52,531 nt of DNA from Phormidesmis priestleyi ULC007 (GTDB taxonomy: Bacteria; Cyanobacteriota; Cyanobacteriia; Leptolyngbyales; Leptolyngbyaceae), in NCBI RefSeq assembly GCF_001895925.1, contig NZ_MPPI01000034.1, positions 1 through 52,531 on the forward strand, given 5' to 3'. This document shows positions 1 through 8,286 of this stretch, piece by piece. A program made the translations under genes and the position numbers. Within the stretch, counting starts at the first letter, position 1; each line of letters begins with the position of its first letter. Below the pieces are notes generated by a model. It ran no database searches, had not been told where the DNA came from, and was given only the letters and a program-made list of their open reading frames with translations.

Positions 1-18
1 AATTCAATCCGAATCATG

Positions 19-528
19 CTAACAACCTCTTTTCTCCTGCTCTAGAACAAACCTCATCTTATCGTTGATGCGGGAGAACAATCCAAAAGTCCATTTCTCA
101 ATCGTGGCGAGTATATACTCTAATGCCTCAAGTGTTCTTGCTATTTTTTCATGATTTGCGGAAGGATCTGCACCAAGACGTTCCAGAATGCTCTTGTATA
201 GCCATGCCTGAGACTCTAAGTTGTTTAGCTTTTGAACTTGCTGCGTGTTATCTGGTTGAGGGATTATGTCTGTCTTTTGTAATTGCTGCTGTAAATTATT
301 AATTTTTGCTGAAACGGTACCCCTAAAACAAGCGAGAAATAAATCTAAGGCTTGACCAAAGGGAAACGAGTAATCAGCTAACCAACCGAATAGAACCCAA
401 AAGAATACAGAGCATACTAAAAATGCAGCGACCTTAGCGTAGTTAAGGAATTTTTTAAGTGGATTCCTATTAGATTCTAGATCGGAGTCCTTGAGATCAA
501 AAAACTGGCTAACGAAAAAATTTCTGCT
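19..528 (-). pseudogene. Open frame for a membrane segment, likely 3' half of the gene at 509-868
   Basis: This frame is open for 169 codons but has no ATG, GTG or TTG near its beginning, and it overlaps the end of the 509-868 gene in another frame. It encodes one probable transmembrane helix (AAFLVCSVFFWVLF) followed by a Gln/Lys-rich, coiled-coil-like C-terminal part. The overlap contains a run of six T's on the coding strand. Skipping one base there would join the upstream gene to this frame. I infer one gene split by an indel or by slippage. The family is not recognised. A short ATG frame (MIRIE) starts at position 17 on the same strand and leaves the window. Confidence 0.45.
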
Positions 529-868
529 CTATCTGCTGCCCCACAACGGTACCTGAATTTTTATCAACATTGAGGTTGACACCTGATTCAGTACTTTGAG
601 AAACGTGAGAGGTACTTTGTATATGTTGATAATGAGTTACCAGTCTTTCGAGATCTTCTTGAAATTTCCTGTCCCTTTCAGCTTCACTCAAAATTGCAGC
701 TTCCAAAAGCTTTGACTCAGATTTTTCAATTTGGAGTTTGCCCTGAAATCTTTTCGACAAGAAATCTAGAACATCCGCTCCAGCTTTTTCCAAAGCCCCA
801 CCTGAAACCTTATCGATCGTATAAAGCGCAATATTTACTGCTTGTAGAGTTAGTACAGATAATTCCAC
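509..868 (-). CDS. Hypothetical protein, N-terminal half of a probable split gene
   Basis: The product is 119 residues and is not recognised. The N-terminus is helical and hydrophobic (AVNIALYTIDKVSGGA). A charged helical middle follows, then a Ser/Asn/Val-rich end with NSGTVVGQQ, a short motif type I associate with cyanobacterial effector-linked proteins, but this is only an impression. It ends inside a T6 run, directly before the membrane-segment frame at 19-528 on the same strand. The natural product may therefore be about 280 residues with a C-terminal membrane anchor. Confidence 0.5.
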   Translation of the reverse strand: MELSVLTLQAVNIALYTIDKVSGGALEKAGADVLDFLSKRFQGKLQIEKSESKLLEAAILSEAERDRKFQEDLERLVTHYQHIQSTSHVSQSTESGVNLNVDKNSGTVVGQQIEQKFFR

Positions 869-1064
869 GTTGGTAGTGATCCTGTTGAACCGAGCTTTGT
901 CAATTTATAGCACACCTGTCTCCAGTAATCTTCAAAGGCTTCTCTAGAAAAAGCATTTAGGCAAACTAAATCTGAACACGCACAGACAAGCTGTAAGGAC
1001 TATCCCAACAGTTGGCTCAAGCAGCCCAACATTAATTCGACGGAACAATAAAGTCTAAAAAAGC

Positions 1065-2360
1065 TCAAATCCCCAAGCGTTGATAAACCTGGTCTAGATT
1101 TTTTAGATGATGTTGAGGATCGAAACAATCAGCGATTTCAGCCGGGGAAAGCTTTTCGACCACACGCGGATCTTCACTGATCAACTTGCGGAAGTCACCA
1201 TCGGGCTTATTCCAGGCTTGGTGAGCGCAAGACTGCACGATCGTATACGCCTCTTCACGACTCACATCTTTGCCAATCAGCGCCAACAAAACTCGTTGAC
1301 TAAAGACAACTCCACCGTAGAGGTTCATATTCCGCGCCATATTGTCGGGATAGACCAGGAGATTTTTCACCAGGTCAGTAGTTTCGACCAGCATGAAGTG
1401 AGTGAGAATGCAGGCATCGGGGAAGGCAACCCGTTCGACAGAACTGTGGGAAATATCGCGTTCGTGCCAGAGTGCGACGTTTTCCATTGCGGCGACGGCA
1501 TAGCCTCGGATCAGACGTGCCATTCCGGTGAGCCGCTCCGATCGGATCGGATTCCGTTTATGGGGCATCGCGGATGAGCCTTTTTGCCCCTTCGAGAAGA
1601 ATTCTTCGACTTCTAAAACGTCGGTGCGCTGGAGATTGCGGATTTCTACTGCAAAACGCTCGATCGACGATGCCAAAAGCGCCAAGCCATTCATATAATC
1701 GGCGTGACGATCGCGGGAAATCACCTGCGTCGAGGCGGCATCGGGTTCGAGTCCTAAATTTTGACAGGTTAGAGACTCAATTCGAGGGTCAATATTGGCG
1801 TAGGTTCCAACCGCGCCAGAGATTTGACCGACAGCAATGGTTTTTTTGAGTTGACAGAGCCGATCGCGGTGCCGCAGCATTTCTGCCAGCCAGCCAGCCA
1901 GTTTGAAACCAAACGTGATGGGTTCTGCGTGAATGCCGTGCGATCGACCGATCATCACCGTGTTGCGATGTTGTTGAGCCTGATAGCGAAGTGCCTGAAT
2001 CAACGCCTCAACGTGCGACATGATCACATCTAGACTGGCGACGAGTTGCAGTGCCAGCGCGGTGTCTAGCACATCAGAACTGGTCATGCCCAAGTGAATG
2101 TATCGTCCCGCATCGCCTACGTATTCGTTGACGTTGGTGAGGAAAGCGATGACATCGTGGCGAACTTCTGCCTCGATTTCTAAGATTCGTTTGGGGTCAA
2201 AATTTGCCTTTGCTTTGATTTCTGCGACTGCCTCAGCGGGAATATAACCCAGTTCAGCCTGAGCATCGCAAACAGCAATCTCGACTTCTAGCCAAGTTTT
2301 AAATTTGTAGGCTTCAGTCCACAGGTTGCCCATTTCGGGTAGGGTATAGCGCTCTATCAA
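1065..2360 (-). CDS. purB: Adenylosuccinate lyase
   Basis: PurB acts in purine synthesis, cleaving SAICAR and adenylosuccinate with release of fumarate. The fumarase/aspartase-superfamily signature SSAMPHKRNP is at about residues 262-271, the GMTSSD loop near residue 92 and the catalytic-His segment RSHGIHAEP near residue 140. I chose the TTG at 2360 as start because it gives MIERYTLPEMG and 431 residues, the usual cyanobacterial N-terminus and length. An in-frame ATG at 2381 would add seven residues. The gene appears monocistronic. Confidence 0.95.
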   Translation of the reverse strand: MIERYTLPEMGNLWTEAYKFKTWLEVEIAVCDAQAELGYIPAEAVAEIKAKANFDPKRILEIEAEVRHDVIAFLTNVNEYVGDAGRYIHLGMTSSDVLDTALALQLVASLDVIMSHVEALIQALRYQAQQHRNTVMIGRSHGIHAEPITFGFKLAGWLAEMLRHRDRLCQLKKTIAVGQISGAVGTYANIDPRIESLTCQNLGLEPDAASTQVISRDRHADYMNGLALLASSIERFAVEIRNLQRTDVLEVEEFFSKGQKGSSAMPHKRNPIRSERLTGMARLIRGYAVAAMENVALWHERDISHSSVERVAFPDACILTHFMLVETTDLVKNLLVYPDNMARNMNLYGGVVFSQRVLLALIGKDVSREEAYTIVQSCAHQAWNKPDGDFRKLISEDPRVVEKLSPAEIADCFDPQHHLKNLDQVYQRLGI

Positions 2361-2428
2361 GACTCGTCGTGCAGAATACAACCGTCACATTGTAGCGTCT
2401 AATTTGCGCTATAAATTTTGTTATGGCG

Positions 2429-2461
2429 ATGCCCACACTGTCGAGGGTCTAGCGTGGGCAT
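2429..2461 (-). terminator. Hairpin downstream of the peptidase gene
   Basis: The arms ATGCCCAC and GTGGGCAT form a perfect 8-bp stem with a 17-nt loop, 36 bp past the stop of the peptidase gene on the minus strand. There is no clear U-tract, so the terminator call is tentative. Confidence 0.4.
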
Positions 2462-2496
2462 TGCAGAAGATTTTGCTGCTTTGAGCGATCGGTAAT

Positions 2497-4005
2497 TTAC
2501 TCTTCGGAGTCATCACCTCCATCTGCTCCTGCATCTTCTTCGTAACTCTCTTCAGTTTCCTCTTCGTAAGTATCTTCGATTTCCTCAGATTCCTCCGCTG
2601 TCTCTTCTTCAGCGTCTTCTTCGTAGCTATCTTCAGTTTCCTCGGATTCTTCTTCAGATTCCTCTTCGTAGCTATCTTCAGTTTCCTCAGACTCCTCTTC
2701 CGTCTCGTAGGTTTCCTCGGATTCCTCTTCTTCGGATTCTTCTTCGTAGCTATCTTCAGTTTCCTCAGACTCCTCTTCCGTCTCGTAGGTTTCCTCGGAT
2801 TCCTCTTCTTCGGATTCTTCTTCGTAGCTGTCTTCAGTCTCTTCGTCGTCTTCCGTTTCGTCTGATTCTTCTTCGTAGCTGCTTACAGTCTCTTCGTAGA
2901 ATTCAGTCTCTTCGGATTCTTCTTCATAGCCGTCTTCGGTTTCTTCGTCAGTTTCGTCATCTTCTTGAAAGTAGAGAAGATCGAGGTTCTCGAAAGCATC
3001 GGCTAAAACGAATCCTTTGTTCTTAACGTAGACAAGCTCTTCTTCGTATTCGACTGTGTAAGCCTCGTAAGTCTCCTCTAACAAGGCAATGACCGAGGGT
3101 TTGCGGATTGCGCCGGGAGCTTGAAATGCAGTCGCGATCGCTGCCCTCGCCCCATCAAATAGAGAAGCCGAACTGCCTTGAATGCCTTGGCTTAAATCGC
3201 GATCGCTAACCTGGCGAATCGTCCAGCAGTCTCCGTTAAGCTCCGGCTTGGTCATATAGTCGTAAGGGATATAGCAATAGCCGTGCTCTCCCCATTCGTC
3301 ACCCCACGAGTTGCGAACGATGAAGACTTGATCAGGGTCAGAATAGCCCACACAAAGCATTGCGTGTCCGCCATCGTGCTTTTCGTTGTCGGGGTCGGGC
3401 ATGGGCACCAACCCATCAGAACCTGCTTGCTGAAACGATGAGAAAAGCTGTAAGCCAAACGCAAACGGATAGCCGTCAGCTAAACAACTCTGCATTGCGT
3501 GAAGATCGACATCGACACGAGCCGCTTCTTCAACGATAAAGTTTGCGGCTTCTGCGTATGCCTGTTTGTGTGGCTGTTCTAGAATTTGGTTTAAGTCAAA
3601 AGACCAGGTGTTTTCAGAGCAAGCCCCATATTTTCGCAAAACCTTGACGCAGCTTTTTAGATACGTCCCTTCGTCTTGGCTAGAGTCGCCGTCAAGTTCT
3701 CGTGCGTTGTAGTAGATGAATAGACGGCTCACGTCTTCTGATTTCCCAAGCAGACGGTTTGCCAAATATTCATAGGCTCCTGCGACTGCATTAGCGGTGC
3801 AGCTATTGGAGCCGCCTTGATTTTCGACCGGGGTCATATAAAGGCGCAAATCGGCTTTGGGAGGCAGGGGACGATCGCGCTTCGCACTATATTTTTTGTC
3901 TTTAGAATTCTGCTTTTCGGGACGGTAGCCACCTAATTTGAACTGTTGACCGACTGAATTTTTAACAACCGTTGATTTGCGAACTTGACGATAGTTTTTT
4001 GACAT
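2497..4005 (-). CDS. Papain-like (C1A) cysteine peptidase with long acidic repeat tail
   Basis: The 502-residue protein has a basic N-terminal extension, a C1A peptidase core and a Glu/Ser/Thr/Tyr-rich C-terminal tail of about 165 residues. The core shows the catalytic Cys region (ENQGGSNSCTANA), the His region (GGHAMLCVGY) and the Asn motif (RNSWGDEWGEHGY). There is no clear signal peptide, so it may act in the cytosol. The tail contains exact 26-residue repeats and is strongly negative, while the N-terminus is rich in Lys and Arg. The family hydrolyses peptide bonds. The role of the tail (binding, regulation or localisation) is unknown. Confidence 0.85.
   Translation of the reverse strand: MSKNYRQVRKSTVVKNSVGQQFKLGGYRPEKQNSKDKKYSAKRDRPLPPKADLRLYMTPVENQGGSNSCTANAVAGAYEYLANRLLGKSEDVSRLFIYYNARELDGDSSQDEGTYLKSCVKVLRKYGACSENTWSFDLNQILEQPHKQAYAEAANFIVEEAARVDVDLHAMQSCLADGYPFAFGLQLFSSFQQAGSDGLVPMPDPDNEKHDGGHAMLCVGYSDPDQVFIVRNSWGDEWGEHGYCYIPYDYMTKPELNGDCWTIRQVSDRDLSQGIQGSSASLFDGARAAIATAFQAPGAIRKPSVIALLEETYEAYTVEYEEELVYVKNKGFVLADAFENLDLLYFQEDDETDEETEDGYEEESEETEFYEETVSSYEEESDETEDDEETEDSYEEESEEEESEETYETEEESEETEDSYEEESEEEESEETYETEEESEETEDSYEEESEEESEETEDSYEEDAEEETAEESEEIEDTYEEETEESYEEDAGADGGDDSEE
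2671..2826 (-). repeat. Two 78-bp tandem repeats coding the acidic tail
   Basis: Two near-identical 78-bp units (2671-2748 and 2749-2826) encode 26 residues each, such as EDSYEEESEEEESEET. Related, less exact units extend across about 2500-2960. The period is a multiple of three, so copy-number change would keep the reading frame. Confidence 0.9.
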
Positions 4006-4142
4006 AGAAACAAATCTGTAAAGGCTCAGATTATGTTTCTCAGATTAGGTAAAAATCTAACCCGTATTTTTACTTAATCCTCGCTGTCAGTGTTTGAGAA
4101 CTTCCGTGAGCCGAATTTTGCCTCATCCAGAGTGGGGGCACG

Positions 4143-4475
4143 CTATGCCAACACTAAGATACTTTCCAATTCTCTATCTCCAAACTGAATAATTGTGTCA
4201 AAACTATCTCTCAAAACCTGAACAATCTTTAACGTTGGACTGTTGCCGATGCGAAGATAGATGAACTTGGGCGGATGACCGTAAAGTAAACTGCGCTGAT
4301 GAAAGTCAGCATCTTTGGAAACAATCACAAAACCGTTTGCTTTTGCGTATTCCCAAATAAGCCCATCATCAGTATTCGTAAGCGCTAAGGTTTTGACGTG
4401 TTCAGAATCAGGATATAAATCGATAATTCTGTGAACAATCTGGTCTGAAAGATTTTCATCTAAGAGCAGTTTCAC
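4143..4475 (-). CDS. DUF5615 PIN-like toxin
   Basis: This 110-residue protein starts with MKLLLDENLS and has IVSKDADFHQRS in the middle, both hallmarks of the DUF5615 (PIN-like) family, with conserved acidic residues for metal binding. Family members are putative RNases paired with DUF433 antitoxins. It overlaps the DUF433 gene upstream by 4 bp (ATGA type), which indicates translational coupling. Confidence 0.85.
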   Translation of the reverse strand: MKLLLDENLSDQIVHRIIDLYPDSEHVKTLALTNTDDGLIWEYAKANGFVIVSKDADFHQRSLLYGHPPKFIYLRIGNSPTLKIVQVLRDSFDTIIQFGDRELESILVLA

Positions 4476-4696
4476 AGCGATGCTACGAATAACTTTTTCT
4501 CACGATCGGCTGCAAACGCAAGACAAGCTTTGATGTCTTCTGAAGTGAGTTCAGAAAAGTCTTCCAAAATTTCCGCTTCTGTCATCCCACCTGCTAGATA
4601 CTCTAAAATGTCGTAGACAGTGATTCGCATTCCTCGGATACATGGCTTACCACTGCGTTTTCCAGGCTCAATTGTGATGATGTTGTGGTAGTCCAT
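4472..4696 (-). CDS. DUF433 antitoxin
   Basis: The 74-residue protein carries the DUF433 pattern: ITIEPGKRSGKPCIRGMRI, then helices TVYDILEYLAGG and MTEAEILEDF. The fold is HTH-like. The gene lies upstream of and overlaps the DUF5615 gene, the standard order for this toxin-antitoxin type, and probably autoregulates the pair. Confidence 0.85.
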   Translation of the reverse strand: MDYHNIITIEPGKRSGKPCIRGMRITVYDILEYLAGGMTEAEILEDFSELTSEDIKACLAFAADREKKLFVASL

Positions 4697-4806
4697 AAAT
4701 CAACAAAGTAGAAATATTTGCTTACCTTCATCATATCGGGAAGTTTGATTTCCCGATCGGCGATCGTTTCCCCATGCAACTCTGTTCCGTCCGCACCAAC
4801 GCAATG

Positions 4807-5097
4807 TTAGACAATGGGTAAAACCTGGATGCGTAATCCAAGTGCCTGTAAAACCTTGAGAACTGTGACAAACTCTGGATTGCCTTCAGCCGACAAAGCT
4901 TTGTAAAGACTTTCACGACCCAACCCTGTTTCACGGGCAATATGCGTCATACCTTTAGATCGAGCAATATCACCTAATGCTGCTACCACTAAGCTTGGAT
5001 CGCCATCTTCAAGGGCAGCTTCAAGATATGTAGCTATATCTTCTCTGGTTTCCAAATGTTCCGCCGCATCCCAAGGGTAGGTTTGAACAGTAGCCAT
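4807..5097 (-). CDS. HigA-like antitoxin (XRE HTH)
   Basis: The 96-residue protein contains an HTH (MTHIARETGLGRESLYKAL) and belongs to the 'addiction module antidote' family. It lies 9 bp downstream of the toxin gene; this toxin-first order is typical for HigBA-like pairs. It should neutralise the toxin and repress the operon through the palindrome at 5406-5423. Confidence 0.85.
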   Translation of the reverse strand: MATVQTYPWDAAEHLETREDIATYLEAALEDGDPSLVVAALGDIARSKGMTHIARETGLGRESLYKALSAEGNPEFVTVLKVLQALGLRIQVLPIV

Positions 5098-5106
5098 GAA
5101 GACCTC

Positions 5107-5397
5107 CTATAAGTCTTGCGCTAGATCTAGCGCTGTTTTGATGTCCCGTTCTTGAGTCCGTTTATCTCCTCCTGCCAAGAGAATGATCAAGGTCTCACCT
5201 CTTTGTATGAAATACACCCGATAGCCTGAACCATAATCAATCCGCAGTTCCGACACGCCTCGCCCTACTGGTTTAACATCGCCTGGATTGCCCGTAGACA
5301 AGCGACGAATACGAATGTCTATACGCGCTTTTGCTTGGCGATCGCGCAGCGATTCAAACCAATTAGCATAGGTCTCAGTCTGACGAACTTCAATCAC
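5107..5397 (-). CDS. RelE/HigB-like mRNA interferase toxin
   Basis: The 96-residue protein begins with a family-typical segment (IEVRQTETYANWFESL). Its core includes GVSELRIDYGSGYRVYF, and it ends with AGGDKRTQERDIKTA. These match the 'addiction module killer' group of RelE/ParE folds, ribosome-associated RNases. It is the first gene of the operon. Confidence 0.85.
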   Translation of the reverse strand: MIEVRQTETYANWFESLRDRQAKARIDIRIRRLSTGNPGDVKPVGRGVSELRIDYGSGYRVYFIQRGETLIILLAGGDKRTQERDIKTALDLAQDL

Positions 5398-5405
5398 ATA
5401 TCAAG

Positions 5406-5423
5406 TGTATCCTGTGGGATACA
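5406..5423. promoter_or_regulatory. Palindromic operator of the HigBA-like operon
   Basis: TGTATCC and GGATACA form a perfect 7-bp inverted repeat around TGTG, starting 8 bp upstream of the toxin start codon. The position fits an autoregulatory site for the HigA-like antitoxin. No direct proof is visible. Confidence 0.6.
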
Positions 5424-5463
5424 TAAAAGTAAAGAGAAATCTGATTCCATGTCCTTCAATAAA

Positions 5464-5491
5464 AAATGCGTAACCCAAGTGTTACGCATTT
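5464..5491 (-). terminator. Intrinsic terminator on the minus strand
   Basis: An 11-bp perfect stem (AAATGCGTAAC / GTTACGCATTT) with a 6-nt loop. On the minus strand the stem runs directly into a T-run. It lies about 58 bp after the stop of the coding remnant at 5549-5719. Confidence 0.75.
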
Positions 5492-5548
5492 GAAAAGTAG
5501 AGGATTTTAGCTTTTTCTGGGAAATGACCTCAAGTTAACTATCTTTAC

Positions 5549-5719
5549 CTAAAGACCCAATGCGACTGTAATTGCTGTTCTCACTACTTCTCGTGTCCCA
5601 AAATATCCATTAAAGTTGCTGTGAAAAGTTGACCAATCTAGATTGCTATTATCATTGTTATATCGACAGTGAGAAGCCCCATTGATGCTTAGGTTGACTG
5701 CGATCGAGAACGAGTCAAC
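5549..5719 (-). pseudogene. C-terminal remnant of an unrecognised gene
   Basis: This 56-codon frame has no start codon and reads like real coding sequence (LDWSTFHSNFNGYFGTREV, then VRTAITVALGL before the stop). A strong terminator follows it and a long hairpin lies at its 5' end. I infer the 3' end of a lost gene. The family is not recognised. The rest of 5730-5909 shows no gene. Confidence 0.35.
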
Positions 5720-5729
5720 TTAAGCATCA
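5683..5729. repeat. Long hairpin (17-bp arms)
   Basis: The arms TGATGCTTAGGTTGACT and AGTCAACTTAAGCATCA pair over 17 bp with one G-T pair around a 13-nt loop containing CGATCG. It sits at the broken 5' end of the coding remnant. It could be a small mobile-element end or a structured RNA. Confidence 0.6.
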
Positions 5730-5909
5730 GGTCTTTAGAATTTGGCATCGGAGAAGATCGCTATCACCTCAAAAATTTAGCATTCCAAAAACCTAAAAAC
5801 TCTTGTACAATACACCGCAGTGATGAAGTTGTGCCCCGAAGCCTGATTTAGGCGATCAGACTCCGAGGACTTCCATCCCTAGTTACCGTAACTAACTCAG
5901 GAGGCGTTC

Positions 5910-6029
5910 ATGATTGTACACCGTCGGCTTTGCTATGGGATCTTGAAAGGCTGGAATCAAGATCCTGCATACGTTTTTCACCCCAATGGAATGTCTGAGA
6001 AATCAGCGTTCTTGTCCTCTTTGAACTAA
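5910..6029 (+). CDS. Small ORF, possible leader peptide
   Basis: This 39-codon ORF starts with ATG 5 nt after a strong ribosome-binding site (AGGAGG) and encodes MIVHRRLCYGILKGWNQDPA and about 19 more residues. Its stop codon lies inside the loop of a hairpin (6014-6039) that ends nine bases before the next gene's ATG. The layout suggests a leader ORF or coupled small protein. The product is unknown. Confidence 0.45.
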   Translation: MIVHRRLCYGILKGWNQDPAYVFHPNGMSEKSAFLSSLN

Positions 6030-6039
6030 CCGAGAGGAC
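6014..6039 (+). promoter_or_regulatory. Intercistronic hairpin between small ORF and 6048 gene
   Basis: GTCCTCT and AGAGGAC form a 7-bp stem with a 12-nt loop containing the TAA of the upstream small ORF. The right arm (GAGAGGA) may double as the ribosome-binding site of the next gene. The hairpin would hide that site unless ribosomes reach the small ORF's end. Confidence 0.45.
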
Positions 6040-6047
6040 AAAATAAT

Positions 6048-6419
6048 ATGGGAGTTAGGACGATCGTTCCTGGCTCGATTTTGTTCACCGTTGAGTTGCG
6101 TTGCTCAACCGAAAAGCGTTATCGAGTTAGTGTGACTTTGGATTTGCAAGAGCGTTACATCTTCCTTTCGTCTGGCATTCTCGTGAATGTTAGCGATCGC
6201 ATTGAAGATTTCGTTTCACAACTGAGTGAGATTGCATCAAACCAACTGGCATTGTTCAAATGGGATGGCACCAGTGACTTGATGACTGAATATCAAATTG
6301 TTCGAGTGTTGCCGGGATATCAAGTTGAACGTTCTTTAGTGAAATTCAACATTGCGATCGGGAATGGTTCTCTAGTTCAAGTGGAGGAGTTGCACAACAA
6401 AATCACCATTCAACTCTAG
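6048..6419 (+). CDS. Hypothetical protein
   Basis: The product is 123 residues, predicted to be mostly beta strands with alternating hydrophobic segments (SILFTVELRCSTEKRYRVSV). No signal peptide, membrane segment or known motif is visible. It sits behind the 5910-6029 small ORF and converges on comM. A hairpin follows its stop. I do not recognise the family. Confidence 0.6.
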   Translation: MGVRTIVPGSILFTVELRCSTEKRYRVSVTLDLQERYIFLSSGILVNVSDRIEDFVSQLSEIASNQLALFKWDGTSDLMTEYQIVRVLPGYQVERSLVKFNIAIGNGSLVQVEELHNKITIQL

Positions 6420-6429
6420 GAAGTTGGGC

Positions 6430-6480
6430 GTTAGGGAGCCATCGATTAACGAATCCTTCATAGTCATGTGGCTCTCTAAC
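6430..6480. terminator. Hairpin between convergent genes
   Basis: GTTAGGGAGCCA and TGGCTCTCTAAC pair over 12 bp with one G-T pair, 11 bp after the 6048 gene and about 50 bp before the end of comM. It could stop transcription from both sides. There is no strong T-run. Confidence 0.5.
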
Positions 6481-6526
6481 CGTGCAATTCGTAAAGTTAA
6501 GCCATGTCTATGCAGACAATGGCACC

Positions 6527-8053
6527 TTACTGCATGCGATCGATCGTGCGATATTGCACCGCTTCAGCAACGTGATGAGTTTGAAGATGTTCGTCACCTG
6601 CTAAATCGGCGATCGTGCGCGCAACTTTGAGAATCCGATCGCTGGCTCTGACTGATAATCCCAGTTTGCGGATCGCGCTTTCGAGCAAATTGCGGGTCGA
6701 GTCATCCAGTTTGCACCACTGTCTGAGATGAGAACTTTGCATCTCAGCATTACAGCGTAAGTCAGTGTTTTTGAAGCGAAGACGGGCCCGATCGCGAGCA
6801 ATTTGAACCCGCGATCGCACGGTTTCTGAATCTTCACCTGTAGGCTGTTGAGTAATTTCTTCTGGTTTGAGCCGATTAACACCGACTTGGAGATCAATCC
6901 GATCCATGAGCGGGCCCGATAGTTTTGCCCAATATTGTTCTCTCGATCGGGGAGAGCAAGTGCAGGGATGTACCGTGTCTGCAAAAAAACCACACGGACA
7001 AGGATTGGTGCTGGCAACCAACGTAAATCGAGCTGGAAAGGAGACAGATTGACGCGCTCTAGAGATGGTAACGTGTCCGTCTTCTAAAGGCTGACGTAAA
7101 AACTCCAACACCTCGCGCTTAAACTCAGTTAGTTCGTCCAGAAACAAGATCCCCCGGTGTGCCAGAGAGATTTCGCCCGGTCTGGGATAGCTGCCACCTC
7201 CGACCAGGGAGACACCCGATGCAGAATGATGAGGGCTGCGAAACGGACGAGTGCTGACCAGTGAGCCTTTGTTCTTTAGCAATCCCGCAACTGAGTGAAC
7301 TTGTGTGACTTCGAGCGCTTCGTCAAAAGAGAGGGGAGGCAGAATTCCGGGTAGGCGACGGGCAAGCATCGTTTTACCACTGCCCGGAGGCCCAACAAAC
7401 ACTAAATTGTGTCCTCCGGCTGCGGCGATTTCTAAAGCACGACGCGCATGAGCTTGCCCTTTCACGTCTCGTAAATCAAAGCTTGAAGTCTGCGATCGCT
7501 CCAGTTCTTCGATCACATCTACCTGCATGGGTGTGTGAGTTGTCGGATCAGCGAGAAACTGCCCCACCTCAGATAAGTGATTAAAGCCGTAGACTGAGAT
7601 CCCTTTCACGACTGCCGCTTCGCGGGCGTTATCTGCCGGGACTACTAAGCCAGAGATGCCCAGACGTTGCGCTGCTGCTGCGATCGCCAACACTCCCGCT
7701 ACAGGTCTGAGCGCTCCGTCTAGCGAAACTTCGCCTAAAAACAAATGAGTCTCTAGTAGCTCGATCTTGACTTGCTCGGAGGCTGCCAAAATGCCGACGC
7801 TAATCGGTAAATCAAAACTTGGCCCTTCTTTTCTTAGGTCTGCGGGAGTCAGATTTATAACGATTCGCCGCATCGGAAAGGCATAGCCCGCATTCTTGAG
7901 GGCAGTTTTGACGCGCTCTTTAGACTCTTGCACACTGGTGTCTGGCAGCCCAACGACTACCATTCCGGGCAGCCCTCCTGCAATGTCAACCTCAACCCCG
8001 ACTTTAACGGCATCAATGCCGACGAGCGATGCACTCCAAACCTTGGCAAGCAT
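6527..8053 (-). CDS. comM: ComM/YifB family Mg-chelatase-like AAA+ ATPase
   Basis: ComM is a ring helicase that promotes branch migration during natural transformation. The protein has the N-terminal ChlI-like Lon-fold region (VDIAGGLPGMVVVGLPD), Walker A GPPGSGKTM near residue 221, and a cysteine-rich insert (NPCPCGFF, HPCTCSP). The start at 8053 gives MLAKVWSA, the usual family N-terminus, and 508 residues; an upstream ATG at 8122 would add 23 atypical residues. Confidence 0.93.
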   Translation of the reverse strand: MLAKVWSASLVGIDAVKVGVEVDIAGGLPGMVVVGLPDTSVQESKERVKTALKNAGYAFPMRRIVINLTPADLRKEGPSFDLPISVGILAASEQVKIELLETHLFLGEVSLDGALRPVAGVLAIAAAAQRLGISGLVVPADNAREAAVVKGISVYGFNHLSEVGQFLADPTTHTPMQVDVIEELERSQTSSFDLRDVKGQAHARRALEIAAAGGHNLVFVGPPGSGKTMLARRLPGILPPLSFDEALEVTQVHSVAGLLKNKGSLVSTRPFRSPHHSASGVSLVGGGSYPRPGEISLAHRGILFLDELTEFKREVLEFLRQPLEDGHVTISRARQSVSFPARFTLVASTNPCPCGFFADTVHPCTCSPRSREQYWAKLSGPLMDRIDLQVGVNRLKPEEITQQPTGEDSETVRSRVQIARDRARLRFKNTDLRCNAEMQSSHLRQWCKLDDSTRNLLESAIRKLGLSVRASDRILKVARTIADLAGDEHLQTHHVAEAVQYRTIDRMQ

Positions 8054-8286
8054 GAGAAATTCCACGACGAATGCTTTGGTAGAGTGCCCAAAGTTTAGAG
8101 CAAGGCAACGCGAGTTGAACAATCGGGCGTTGAAGTCAGGAATCTAGCCTTGAATAGGCTACTAGCTCACTCCAATAATTTCTGCCTTACAGAATACTTC
8201 GTCATCCTTGCGGGTATTGCTAATATCAGAGACTATCCCAACTCGATTAACTTTAGATTTTTTAATCATCACGTCGGGGAGTGTCT

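Noticed and set aside
1107-1577. Plus-strand frame antisense to purB
   Set aside because: Shadow of the conserved purB sequence.
2500-2960. Regular repeats that might be a CRISPR array
   Set aside because: They encode the acidic tail of the peptidase in frame and have no unique spacers.
4731-4940. Minus-strand frame overlapping the HigA-like gene
   Set aside because: Different frame of a recognised antitoxin, no family features and no good start site.
6424-6630. Plus-strand frame running into comM
   Set aside because: It covers a terminator hairpin and the antisense of comM; composition is not coding-like.
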